A stretch of DNA of 55,362 bases from Emticicia agri. Its GTDB lineage: Bacteria; Bacteroidota; Bacteroidia; Cytophagales; Spirosomataceae. The DNA is taken from contig CAMAQF010000015.1 in NCBI GenBank assembly GCA_945860265.1, positions 1 to 55,362 of the forward strand. Direction: 5' to 3'. The position numbers and the translations under genes were made by a program. The notes beneath the pieces are model-generated. The model was given only the letters and a program-made list of their open reading frames with translations. It ran no database searches and was not told the origin of the DNA. Positions 6,199 through 14,828 of this stretch are shown one piece after another (position 1 is the stretch's first letter; every line of letters begins with the position of its first letter).

Positions 6199-7252
6199 AT
6201 ATGTTTTCTTTATGGCGATAATATCATCGTGCCAAAAAAACAATGAAAAAACAAACACTATAAAGAATACAAATAAGATTACGACCCAAATAACTACCAC
6301 CGCCACCAAACAACAAGCCTTCCCGCTTCAACTACAAGCAAACGGCATCATAAAAGCCCAACAACAAACCCAGCTTTATTTCAAGGCAATGGGCGAAGTT
6401 GAGCGTATAAACGTAGCTAATACCACTCTCGTGAATGCAGGACAAGTGTTGGCGGTGCTTGATAATCGGCAGGCGAGTGTGGCTATCTTGCAAGCACAAG
6501 ACCAAGTAAAAAAGGCGGGCTTCGCTCTAAATAAGCTCCTGATAGAGTATGGCGGCAAAGACCTTGATACGCTAAGTGTTCGCCCTCGTTTTTTGGAAAG
6601 TGTCAAAATCCAAAGTGGCTACTACGAAGCCCAAACCGCCTTAAAAAATGCTCAATTGCAATACGATAATACTTTTCTGAAAGCTCCCTACGCTGGCATC
6701 ATTGCCAATCTCAAAACCAAAGCCCATAATCAAGCAAGTCTGTCCGAGCCATTCTGTACAATATTGAGCAATAACAAAATCGCTACCGAGGCGTTTGTAC
6801 TCGAATCGGAGCTTTCAGTGGTGAAAGTGGGGCAGTCAGCAAAGATTTTGCCCTTGGCGTTTTCAGATAAAACTTATATCGGCAAGGTATATGAAATCAA
6901 TCCACAGGTAAATCAGCAAGGTTTGGTGGCAATCAAAATTCGTGTTCAAAACCCAGACCGCCTTTTATTAGATGGTATGAACTGCCGCATTGTTATCGAA
7001 AAAACGCTATCTAATCAATTGGTCATTCCAAGGTCTGCCATAGTTGAGCGTTCGGGGAGAAAAGTAGTTTTTGTCCATGAAAATGGTCTTGCAAAATGGC
7101 ATTACGTATTAGTTTCGCACGAAAACGAAAGCGAGGTTGCTATCTCCGAAGGTTTGAAAGCAGGCGAGTTGGTAATCACCGAAGGAAACCTTAACTTAGG
7201 GCATGATGCCAAAGTAAAAACATCTAACCCCGTAAAGGGGAATAAAAAATGA
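6173..7252 (+). CDS. RND efflux periplasmic adaptor lipoprotein (HlyD/MFP family)
   Basis: The start is the ATG at 6173, followed by a lipoprotein signal (MAIISSC, Cys20), a Thr-rich linker and a membrane-fusion-protein fold. The lipoyl half is VERINVANTTLVNAGQVLAV, followed by a short alpha hairpin (about residues 80-150), the second lipoyl half LKAPYAGIIANL, the beta barrel (AFVLESELSVVKVGQ) and a membrane-proximal domain (LVIPRSAIVERSG). It bridges an inner-membrane RND pump and an outer-membrane channel. No TolC-like gene is present in the window. It overlaps the pump gene by ATGA. The gene's 5' end is present in three copies in this region (3-146, 3351-3530 and here); only this copy is intact. 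Base composition is much less AT-rich downstream of about 6290. Confidence 0.9.
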   Translation: MQTILTTFKYVFFMAIISSCQKNNEKTNTIKNTNKITTQITTTATKQQAFPLQLQANGIIKAQQQTQLYFKAMGEVERINVANTTLVNAGQVLAVLDNRQASVAILQAQDQVKKAGFALNKLLIEYGGKDLDTLSVRPRFLESVKIQSGYYEAQTALKNAQLQYDNTFLKAPYAGIIANLKTKAHNQASLSEPFCTILSNNKIATEAFVLESELSVVKVGQSAKILPLAFSDKTYIGKVYEINPQVNQQGLVAIKIRVQNPDRLLLDGMNCRIVIEKTLSNQLVIPRSAIVERSGRKVVFVHENGLAKWHYVLVSHENESEVAISEGLKAGELVITEGNLNLGHDAKVKTSNPVKGNKK

Positions 7253-10200
7253 TTCGTTTCCTTATCCATCGCCCGATTGCCGTTATTGTTACCACACTTT
7301 CCTTAGTGATATTGGGTTTTATTACTTTTCAGCAATTACCCGTTTCGCTTTTGCCTGATATTGCTGTGCCAGAAATTACTGTAAATTTAAGCTATCCAGC
7401 AGCCTCTGCCAAAGAACTGAACCAAACTTTCACCAAACCTATACTCAATCAACTCCAGCAAGTCAATCATTTAACTGACATCAAAGCCGAAAGCAGAGAT
7501 GGTTTTGCGGTACTAAAACTACATTTTGATTTTGGCACAAACATCAACCTTGCCTACATAGAAGCCAATGAAAAAATTGATGCCATAGTAGGAATTTTAC
7601 CTCGAGATATGGAACGCCCACAAGTTATCAAAGCTGGTGCAAGCGATATACCTGTTTTCAATTTGAATGTATGGAATTCTCCCTCTTCGAAAAATGAGAG
7701 GTGGAAGAAGGGAGAGGCTCTTAGGGAAGAAAGTTTCCTCGAACTCAGCGAATTTTGCGAAAATGTACTCAAACGCCGCATAGAACAAACAAAAGAGGTA
7801 GCATTGGTTGATATTACAGGCTTGTCAAAATCGGAAGTTGCGGTTGTGCCAAACCAAGCAACAATGCAATCTTTAGGCATCAATGAACAAGAATTAATGT
7901 CAATGTTGCAAGAAAACAACCTTGATTTGGGCAATTTTGTGGTGCGAGATGGGCAATACCAATACAATATTCGTTTCTCGTCTGTGCTAAAAACCACGCA
8001 AGATATTGAAAACATTTACTTCAAAAAAGGCGAAAGAGTGCTACAACTCAAAGACATTGCAAGTGTCAGAATCCAAGAGCAAAAACTCAAAGGATTTTAT
8101 ACTTTCAATAGACATCGGGCAGTTTGTTTGTCAATCATCAAGCAGTCTGATACACAGTTGCTGAATCTACAAGAAGTGCTAACCCGTGAAATTGAGCAAT
8201 ACAAAAAAGATTATCCGCAGCTATCTTTTGCTATCAGTCAAGATCAAACCGAACTACTAAATTTGTCAATCAATAACCTCATTAGCAATATTATCTTTGG
8301 CGGACTATGTACGTTTGTTATGATTTTTTTCTTTATGAATGACGTCAAAACCCCAATTATTGTTGGCTTGGTTATTCCTATTTCGTTGATAATCACCTTT
8401 TTATGCTTCTACTTGCTCAATATTTCTATCAATATTGTTTCGTTGGCAGGTTTGGTTTTGGGCATTGGCGAAATCATTGACAGTGCAATTATTGTCATCG
8501 AAAACATTGAACAACACCGAGAAGATGGCAGTGATTTGGAAACTTCTTGCGTAGAAGGCACACAGGAAGTTATCATTCCTCTTTTTACTTCTGTTCTCAC
8601 CAATTCGGCAGTTTTCTTGCCACTAATTTTTATGAGTGGCATTGCAGGGGCATTGTTTTTCGACCAAGCCATTGCCGTTTCGCTTTCTTTGGGCGTTTCG
8701 TTGCTTTGCTCTTATACACTTGTCCCTGTTTTGTACAGAATTTTCTACCAAAAACAACTCATTTTTAAGTCTAAAACAACTTTTTTAGCTCGAAAAGCCG
8801 AAGAAGGCTACGATTGGCTTTTTGATAAAATTTTTAGGTATAAAAAGACCTTTTTTGCTATTTTTATAATGGTGGGATTACTCTTTATGCCGCTTTTTAT
8901 TTTGATAGAAAAACGAGGGATGCCCGAAATTAGTCATACTGAATTGGAAGCAAAAATTGATTGGAATGAACCAATAACGGTGCAGGAAAATGAAAAAAGG
9001 TTGTGCGATTTAATAAAATCGTTCAAAACAAAAATAATTTACCAAAGTAGCTTTATTGGGCAGCAACAATTTTTACTAAATAGAGATTTACAACAAAATT
9101 TAAATGAAAGTCTTTTGAGTATCAAAATTAGTTCTAGTTATGATTTTGAGTTTTTAAAAAATGAGATTAAAGCATTTCTACAATCAAAATACCCAAATGC
9201 CGAAAGTGAAATATTTGCTACAAAAAGTATTTTTGAACAATTATTCAACACCACCGCAGCCCCCTTGCAAGCAAGATTAACAAGTAATAAACAATCTCAA
9301 GTTCCTGATATTGAGGTAGTTAATGACATTTTTAATGATTTTTCAAAAAAGCGATTAGCTACGAATACCCCTGCTTTACAAAACAGAATTTATGTAAAAA
9401 TAAAACATGAAAAACTATTGCTTTATGAGGTAGATTACCAAACCGTTTATCAGAAATTAAAGACAATTTTTAATGAAAACATCGTTGGAAATCTAAAATC
9501 TGAGCAAAAATACATTCCGATATTGATTAGCGATAATGCTCAAAAGACAAGAGAAAGTATCCAAAATTCAAGCGTAAAAACTAAGCAAGGAAATTTTATT
9601 TCGCTCAGTGCCCTCATCGAATTATCAACTCAGCAAGATTATAAAGCCTATTTTCAAGGCAAAGAAGGTGCTTATATTTCTTTTGATTTCGACCCAGAAA
9701 ATGTTGAAAATACCCAAGAAGAAATCAAAGAGATTATCAGTAAAAATAATGATTTGAGTATTAGTTTTTCTGGTAGTTATTTTAAAAATCAAACACTAAT
9801 CAAAGAACTTTTACTCATACTTTTGGTAGCTTTGGGGCTTTTATATTTTATTTTAGCCGCCCAATTTGAATCACTAACCCAACCTATTATCGTGATGCTC
9901 ACTATCATTTTTGGTCTGACGGGGGCGGTTTTATCGCTCTGGCTATGGGGAAACAGTCTAAATATCATGTCTGCAATCGGAATGATAGTTTTGATTGGTA
10001 TTTTAGATAATGATTCCATCTTAAAAATCGATACGATGAATCGCTCAGTAAATTCTATGAAACTAAAAGATGCTATAAAATCATCTGGAAAAAAACGTTT
10101 AAAATCTCAGTTAATGACCTTTCTAACGACGATTTTAGGGCTTTTACCTGTACTATTTTCTGGAGGCTTAGGTTCGGAGCTTCAACGTCCTTTGGCTCTT

Positions 10201-10290
10201 TCAATCATTGGCGGAATGTGTCTTGGGTTATTTATTTCTTTGAGTTTTATTCCTTTGATTTATTGGTTTAGCAACAATAAAGCAACGTAA
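7249..10290 (+). CDS. RND efflux transporter, inner-membrane permease (AcrB/MdtB type)
   Basis: 1013 residues, the usual length for an RND pump. N-terminal TM1 (FLIHRPIAVIVTTLSLVIL), porter domains, TM2-6 with GEIIDSAIIVIENIE in TM4 (one of the two acidic relay residues kept), a second extracytoplasmic loop and TM8-12 with GILDNDSILKIDTMN. It would use proton motive force to export a substrate with the upstream adaptor. Given the operon, the exported molecule may be related to the peptides, but the family also exports drugs, lipids and metals. Residues 144-162 look like an in-frame insertion in the porter domain encoded by a palindromic element (7678-7715). Confidence 0.92.
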   Translation: MIRFLIHRPIAVIVTTLSLVILGFITFQQLPVSLLPDIAVPEITVNLSYPAASAKELNQTFTKPILNQLQQVNHLTDIKAESRDGFAVLKLHFDFGTNINLAYIEANEKIDAIVGILPRDMERPQVIKAGASDIPVFNLNVWNSPSSKNERWKKGEALREESFLELSEFCENVLKRRIEQTKEVALVDITGLSKSEVAVVPNQATMQSLGINEQELMSMLQENNLDLGNFVVRDGQYQYNIRFSSVLKTTQDIENIYFKKGERVLQLKDIASVRIQEQKLKGFYTFNRHRAVCLSIIKQSDTQLLNLQEVLTREIEQYKKDYPQLSFAISQDQTELLNLSINNLISNIIFGGLCTFVMIFFFMNDVKTPIIVGLVIPISLIITFLCFYLLNISINIVSLAGLVLGIGEIIDSAIIVIENIEQHREDGSDLETSCVEGTQEVIIPLFTSVLTNSAVFLPLIFMSGIAGALFFDQAIAVSLSLGVSLLCSYTLVPVLYRIFYQKQLIFKSKTTFLARKAEEGYDWLFDKIFRYKKTFFAIFIMVGLLFMPLFILIEKRGMPEISHTELEAKIDWNEPITVQENEKRLCDLIKSFKTKIIYQSSFIGQQQFLLNRDLQQNLNESLLSIKISSSYDFEFLKNEIKAFLQSKYPNAESEIFATKSIFEQLFNTTAAPLQARLTSNKQSQVPDIEVVNDIFNDFSKKRLATNTPALQNRIYVKIKHEKLLLYEVDYQTVYQKLKTIFNENIVGNLKSEQKYIPILISDNAQKTRESIQNSSVKTKQGNFISLSALIELSTQQDYKAYFQGKEGAYISFDFDPENVENTQEEIKEIISKNNDLSISFSGSYFKNQTLIKELLLILLVALGLLYFILAAQFESLTQPIIVMLTIIFGLTGAVLSLWLWGNSLNIMSAIGMIVLIGILDNDSILKIDTMNRSVNSMKLKDAIKSSGKKRLKSQLMTFLTTILGLLPVLFSGGLGSELQRPLALSIIGGMCLGLFISLSFIPLIYWFSNNKAT
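7678..7715. repeat. Palindromic element inside the RND pump gene
   Basis: TCTCCCTCTTC (7678-7688) and GAAGAAGGGAGA (7704-7715) form a bulged stem around a 15-base loop. They encode the start of a hydrophilic stretch (SPSSKNERWKKGEALREES) that interrupts the usual NVW...LELSEF continuity of RND porter domains. It resembles protein-coding palindromic insertions known in other bacteria; no second copy was seen here. Confidence 0.5.
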
Positions 10291-10476
10291 AATTTTAAAT
10301 AAGTAATTAAATTAATATAATTGACATTTTTATCCTTACTAAGTTTTTGACTATTAAAAATGTATAAAATTACCATTTGTCCGTTGTCCATTATTCATTA
10401 TCAATTACTTCAGCATCAAAAAAACTACTATCTTTGTCGATATTGAAAAATCAAAAAGGAAATTGTTCATCAGAAA
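10291..10476. promoter_or_regulatory. Intergenic region with promoter for the GH3-like gene
   Basis: TATCTTTG at 10429-10436 fits the Bacteroidota -7 box TAnnTTTG, 40 bases before the ATG. No convincing -33 TTG was found. A simple tract at 10381-10408 (TTGTCCATTATTCATTATC) resembles short intergenic repeats seen at other gene starts here. No terminator after the RND gene was found. Confidence 0.5.
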
Positions 10477-11982
10477 ATGGGAATTCGTTCGATACTAAGT
10501 AAACCCATAGCAGCTTATGTGGTTGCACAGCAAAAAAAGTGGATAGCTCGCTCGGCAGAAGTACAAGCCGAATGGCGAGAAAAGTTGGTAAACCATGCTT
10601 CTCAAACGGTTTTCGGTCGTGACCATCATTTCAATAATATTCGCACTTACAATGACTTTAAACAGGCTGTTCCTATTCGTGATTACGAAGATTTAAAGCC
10701 ATACGTAAACCGAGTCGTTGAGGGCGAAGAAAATATACTTTGGGCAGGAAAACCACTCTATTTTGCCAAAACTTCGGGTACAACTTCGGGAACAAAATAT
10801 ATTCCTATCTCGAAAGATTCGATTCATAATCACATAGATTCTGCTCGCAATGCCTTGTTGAATTACATCGACGAGACAGGAAAATCGAAGTTTTTAGATA
10901 ATAAACTCATCTTTTTGTCGGGAAGCCCCGAAATGACAGAAAAAGCAGGCATCAAAACGGGCCGCCTTTCTGGCATTTCTACACATCACGTTCCTGCCTA
11001 TTTGCAAGCTAATCGTTTACCTTCTTACGAAACAAATTGCATTGAAGATTGGGAAGCCAAACTCGAAAAAATCATTGATGAAACTATCAATCAACCCATG
11101 AGTTTAATTTCAGGGATTCCGCCTTGGGTCCAAATGTATTTTGATAGAATTCAAGCTCGCACGGGCAAGAAAATAAAAGATGTTTTTCCTGAATTTGATT
11201 TATTTGTTTACGGTGGTGTAAACTTCGAACCATACCGAGCAAAGCTTTTTGAATCCATTGGCATAAAATCGGACGGTCGCATAGTCGATTCTATTGAGCT
11301 TTTCCCTGCATCCGAAGGTTTCTTTGCTTACCAAGACAAGCAAAACAATGAAGGAATGTTGTTGCTGCTCGATACTGGTATTTTCTACGAATTTATTCCA
11401 GCCGAAGAATTTTTCAACGAAAATCCAACTCGTTTGTGCATCGAACAAGTAGAATTAGGTAAAAACTACGCACTCATCATCAATAATAATGCTGGGCTTT
11501 GGGGCTATTCGATTGGCGATACGGTGAAATTTGTTTCGCTCAATCCTTGTCGTATAATTGTTTCGGGCAGAATCAAGCATTTTATTTCTGCCTTCGGCGA
11601 ACACGTTATTGGTGAAGAGGTGGAAAAAGCCATGAAATATGCTTGTCAACGTCAGGTAGAAGTTGAGATTGTAGAATTTACAGTTGCCCCGATGGTTACG
11701 CCAAACGAAGGACTTCCTTACCATGAATGGCTCATTGAGTTTGCCGTTCCGCCACGAAATATGGAACAGTTTAATGATGATTTAGACCATAAAATGACCA
11801 AACTAAATGCCTATTACGATGATTTGATTGTAGGTAGCATTCTGAGGAAATTGGTCATTACGCCATTGCAAAAAAACGCTTTCATTGATTACATGCGTTC
11901 GCAAGGAAAACTCGGCGGACAAAATAAAGTTCCTCGCCTATCAAACGACCGCAAAATTGCGGATGCCTTGAAAAAGGTTTAA
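10477..11982 (+). CDS. GH3-like acyl-adenylating protein
   Basis: 501 residues matching the GH3 auxin-responsive promoter family, which are firefly-luciferase-fold enzymes that adenylate a carboxylic acid and transfer it to an amine. Motifs are FAKTSGTTSGTKYIP (residues about 97-110, ATP binding), YGGVNFEPY (about 243), ASEGFFAYQD, YSIGDTVKF (about 344) and GRIKHFISAFGEHV (about 364, hinge). Plant GH3s conjugate amino acids to hormones. Bacterial homologues are common in Bacteroidetes with unknown substrate. It appears monocistronic, with its own -7 box upstream. Confidence 0.88.
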   Translation: MGIRSILSKPIAAYVVAQQKKWIARSAEVQAEWREKLVNHASQTVFGRDHHFNNIRTYNDFKQAVPIRDYEDLKPYVNRVVEGEENILWAGKPLYFAKTSGTTSGTKYIPISKDSIHNHIDSARNALLNYIDETGKSKFLDNKLIFLSGSPEMTEKAGIKTGRLSGISTHHVPAYLQANRLPSYETNCIEDWEAKLEKIIDETINQPMSLISGIPPWVQMYFDRIQARTGKKIKDVFPEFDLFVYGGVNFEPYRAKLFESIGIKSDGRIVDSIELFPASEGFFAYQDKQNNEGMLLLLDTGIFYEFIPAEEFFNENPTRLCIEQVELGKNYALIINNNAGLWGYSIGDTVKFVSLNPCRIIVSGRIKHFISAFGEHVIGEEVEKAMKYACQRQVEVEIVEFTVAPMVTPNEGLPYHEWLIEFAVPPRNMEQFNDDLDHKMTKLNAYYDDLIVGSILRKLVITPLQKNAFIDYMRSQGKLGGQNKVPRLSNDRKIADALKKV

Positions 11983-12166
11983 TAATTTTTGTGTGTAGAG
12001 ACAGGGAATGCCGAATGACAACTTGAAAATAACTCAGCACTAATAATCCAAAAGCGAGCGACGGTCGCCCATAACTCATATCTTCCATCTATCAAAAACT
12101 AAGATGATTTTCTGTGCATACACATATTTTTGTGGGCAGAAAAAAAAACTAAACTATAAACCGTAT
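11983..12166. other. Intergenic region between GH3-like and sppA
   Basis: The only structure noted is GCGACGGTCGC (perfect 11-bp dyad around 12058-12068). No clear terminator or TAnnTTTG box was found. In-frame codons upstream of the sppA ATG exist from 12104 but lack coding character. Confidence 0.4.
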
Positions 12167-13933
12167 ATGTTACAATTTTTGAAATATGTTTTCGCAACCA
12201 TCGTCGGGATTTTTCTATTCACGATTTTGAGTTTTATTATTTTGATTGGAATCGGAAGTCTGATGTCAAGTTCGGACACCAAAACCCAAGTTGAATTAAA
12301 TTCTGTTCTTAAGCTCGACCTCAACCAAGTTATCAGAGAAAATGCTGCCGAAGATGACCCATTTACTGAAATTTTGTCTGGTGGAAGTTCAAGTCAAGTA
12401 AGTTTGCCTCAAATTCAAGAAGCATTAGCTAATGCCAAAATAGACCCAAATATTAAAGGAATTTACCTAAAGGCCGAAAATCCAATAGCTGGAATGGCAA
12501 CATTGAAAGAGGTAAGAGAATATCTTTTAGATTTTAAGAAATCAAAGAAATTTATCTATTCTTATGGCGAAACTATGACCGAAGGTTCTATTTACCTTTG
12601 TTCGGTGGCCGACAAAAGTTACTTAAATCCAGTGGGTGGCTTAGATTTCAACGGTTTGAGTGCCAATTATTCTTTTATGAAAGGCTTATTTGAGAAAATC
12701 GGCGTAAAACCTGAAATTTTCAGAGTAGGAGATTTTAAAAGTGCAGTTGAGCCTTTCTTCTTAACAAAAATGAGCGATGCAAACCGACTACAAACACAGT
12801 CGTTTATTTCGGATATGGCCAATAATTTCTACGGAGATATTGCTGCTTCTCGCAAAATTACGATGGACGAAATAAATAACATTTTGAACAATGCGTTGAT
12901 TCAAGAACCAACCGATGCCGTAAAATACAAAATCATTACGAATACAGGTTATTGGGATGAGTTTGAAACGGCTCTTCGTCACGAGTTAGGCTACAAAGAA
13001 GAGAAGAAAATAGAATATATTGGTTTAAACAAATATTTGAAAGCCGATAAATTGGTAAAAGAAGGAGATAATTCTAAGCGAATTGCTGTAATTGTGGGCG
13101 AAGGAGATATTCTTTCGGGCGAAAGTCAAGATGGAACTATTGGTTCGGAAACGATCGTCAAAGAACTTCAAAAGGCACGCAAAGATACAAAAATCAAAGC
13201 AATAGTTTTACGCATTAACTCTGGTGGCGGAAGTGCTATGGCATCGGATGTGATGTGGAGAGAAGTTGAATTAACTAAAAAAGTAAAGCCAGTCATTGCC
13301 TCAATGGGTGACTACGCTGCTTCAGGTGGTTATTATATGGCAATGGCTTGCGATACAATTGTGGCTCAACCAACCACTTTGACAGGCTCAATTGGTATTT
13401 TCGGTGTAATGTTTAATATTGAAAAGTTGATGAATGAGAAACTTGGCGTTACGTTTGATGGCGTAAATTCTCATAAATATGCCAATTTCCCATCGGCAAC
13501 TCGCACAATGACTGATGCCGAGAAAAACATGATTCAAAACGGCGTTAATAAAGGTTACGAAAGTTTTACAACTAAAGCTGCCAAAGGACGCCACATGAGT
13601 ATTGAAAAATTGAAAACACTTGCCAGTGGTCGTGTTTGGACTGGTAGCCAAGCAAAAGCTAATGGTTTGGTTGATGTAATTGGGGGCGTAGGTGATGCTA
13701 TAAGAATTGCTGCTCAAAAAGCCAAATTGCAAGATTGTGATTATCGAATAAAATATTTGCCAATCAAAAAGTCAAGCTTTGAATCTATCATCGAAAAACT
13801 AGGTAATAACCAAGAAGAAGCCAAACTAAAAGCATATTTAGGAGATTTCGCACCGTATGCCAAACAACTAAAAAATCTTCAAAGCATGGATAAAGTTCAG
13901 GCAAGAATGCCTTTTGAATTGGAGATAAAATAA
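12167..13933 (+). CDS. sppA: Signal peptide peptidase SppA, 67K type
   Basis: The start chosen is MLQFLKYVFA at 12167, which puts the membrane anchor at residues about 5-28. Two S49 domains are present in tandem, as in the long E. coli-type SppA (588 residues here). The catalytic lysine lies in GDFKSAVEPFF (about residue 191) and the nucleophilic serine in YAASGGYYMAMACD (about residue 386), giving a Ser-Lys dyad. The enzyme degrades cleaved signal peptides on the periplasmic face of the inner membrane. A strong hairpin (13977-14027) follows. Confidence 0.93.
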   Translation: MLQFLKYVFATIVGIFLFTILSFIILIGIGSLMSSSDTKTQVELNSVLKLDLNQVIRENAAEDDPFTEILSGGSSSQVSLPQIQEALANAKIDPNIKGIYLKAENPIAGMATLKEVREYLLDFKKSKKFIYSYGETMTEGSIYLCSVADKSYLNPVGGLDFNGLSANYSFMKGLFEKIGVKPEIFRVGDFKSAVEPFFLTKMSDANRLQTQSFISDMANNFYGDIAASRKITMDEINNILNNALIQEPTDAVKYKIITNTGYWDEFETALRHELGYKEEKKIEYIGLNKYLKADKLVKEGDNSKRIAVIVGEGDILSGESQDGTIGSETIVKELQKARKDTKIKAIVLRINSGGGSAMASDVMWREVELTKKVKPVIASMGDYAASGGYYMAMACDTIVAQPTTLTGSIGIFGVMFNIEKLMNEKLGVTFDGVNSHKYANFPSATRTMTDAEKNMIQNGVNKGYESFTTKAAKGRHMSIEKLKTLASGRVWTGSQAKANGLVDVIGGVGDAIRIAAQKAKLQDCDYRIKYLPIKKSSFESIIEKLGNNQEEAKLKAYLGDFAPYAKQLKNLQSMDKVQARMPFELEIK

Positions 13934-13976
13934 TGCTGAATAGGCATTTAGCTAAGTCTAAATCAAACTTTATCGC

Positions 13977-14027
13977 CAAAAGGAGAAAGAAATTAGTACC
14001 TTTGTACGAAATTCTTTCTCCTTTTTG
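13977..14027. terminator. Strong hairpin after sppA
   Basis: CAAAAGGAGAAAGAAATT and AATTCTTTCTCCTTTTTG form a nearly perfect long stem. The loop contains TACCTTTG (13998-14005), which fits the -7 box TAnnTTTG and could be a promoter of engB. The end in CTTTTTG also suits intrinsic termination. Confidence 0.6.
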
Positions 14028-14111
14028 ATTTTGTAGGACAGGTTTCTATCGAATTTGCGGTCAAACCTGTCACAGAGCGAGAATCTATGTAAAAGGCGAT
14101 ATGCAAGTAAT

Positions 14112-14723
14112 ATGAAGAATACAAAATTAATAGAAGCAAAATTTGTCACGAGTGCGGCAGATTACCGTAAATGTCCACCACCTGAAAAACCAGAATATGC
14201 CTTTATTGGTCGCTCAAACGTAGGAAAATCTTCGTTGATAAATATGCTATTGGCGGCTAAAAATTTAGCAAAAACATCACAAACTCCAGGGAAAACGCAG
14301 TTAATCAATCATTTTGAGGTTAATAAACAATGGTATATTGTTGATTTACCAGGATATGGATTTGCTAAAGCTCCCAAAGGTGAGCGTGATAAATGGGGTG
14401 AAATGATTGGTGAATATTTGGTGAATCGTGAAAACCTCATGTGCGTTTTTGTGCTGATTGATATACGCCACGAACCACAAAGAGTCGATTTAGAGTTTCT
14501 CGACTTTTTAGGCGAAAAAGATGTGCCTTTTTATCTGATTTTTACGAAAGCTGACAAAGTTGGAAGTGTAAAAGCCGAACAAAATGTAGAATCTTTTAAG
14601 AAAACGATGCTTTTGAGTTGGACGAAAATTCCGCAATATTTTATCACTTCGGCCGAGCGACGAACCGGTCGCGATGAATTATTGCAAGCAATCGAAGAGT
14701 TGAATCTGTCTTTTACGAAATAA
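14112..14723 (+). CDS. engB: Ribosome-biogenesis GTP-binding protein EngB/YihA
   Basis: The start is set at MKNTKLIEAKF (14112), giving 203 residues, the family's usual size. G1 is GRSNVGKSS (about residues 33-41), G2/switch I is TPGKTQLI, G3 is DLPGYG, and G4 is TKAD (about residue 146). The SA of SAERRTG is the G5 motif. The protein is an essential GTPase in large-subunit assembly. In-frame codons upstream to 14055 lack homology-like sequence. Confidence 0.95.
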   Translation: MKNTKLIEAKFVTSAADYRKCPPPEKPEYAFIGRSNVGKSSLINMLLAAKNLAKTSQTPGKTQLINHFEVNKQWYIVDLPGYGFAKAPKGERDKWGEMIGEYLVNRENLMCVFVLIDIRHEPQRVDLEFLDFLGEKDVPFYLIFTKADKVGSVKAEQNVESFKKTMLLSWTKIPQYFITSAERRTGRDELLQAIEELNLSFTK

Positions 14724-14727
14724 TTTG

Positions 14728-14735
14728 TACTTTTG
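14728..14735 (+). promoter_or_regulatory. Candidate -7 box upstream of the DUF5606 gene
   Basis: TACTTTTG matches TAnnTTTG, about 95 bases before the chosen ATG and just after the engB stop. No -33 TTG at the ideal distance was found. Confidence 0.4.
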
Positions 14736-14828
14736 TAGCGTTATAAAAAACTCAAAAAGAAATTAAGATAAACATCGTTTGCTGTCGAGAATTGACAGTT
14801 GACTAAACAAAAACAATATATTTTTCAA

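Noticed and set aside
7554..8015. Antisense ORF of 153 codons in the RND gene
   Set aside because: Shadow of a strongly conserved gene in the opposite frame, rich in Ser and Cys as expected from reverse reading.
1..10290. Insertion sequence or integrase explaining the duplicated units
   Set aside because: No transposase, terminal inverted repeat pair with target duplication, or tRNA attachment site was seen; the duplications look like homologous recombination between repeats.
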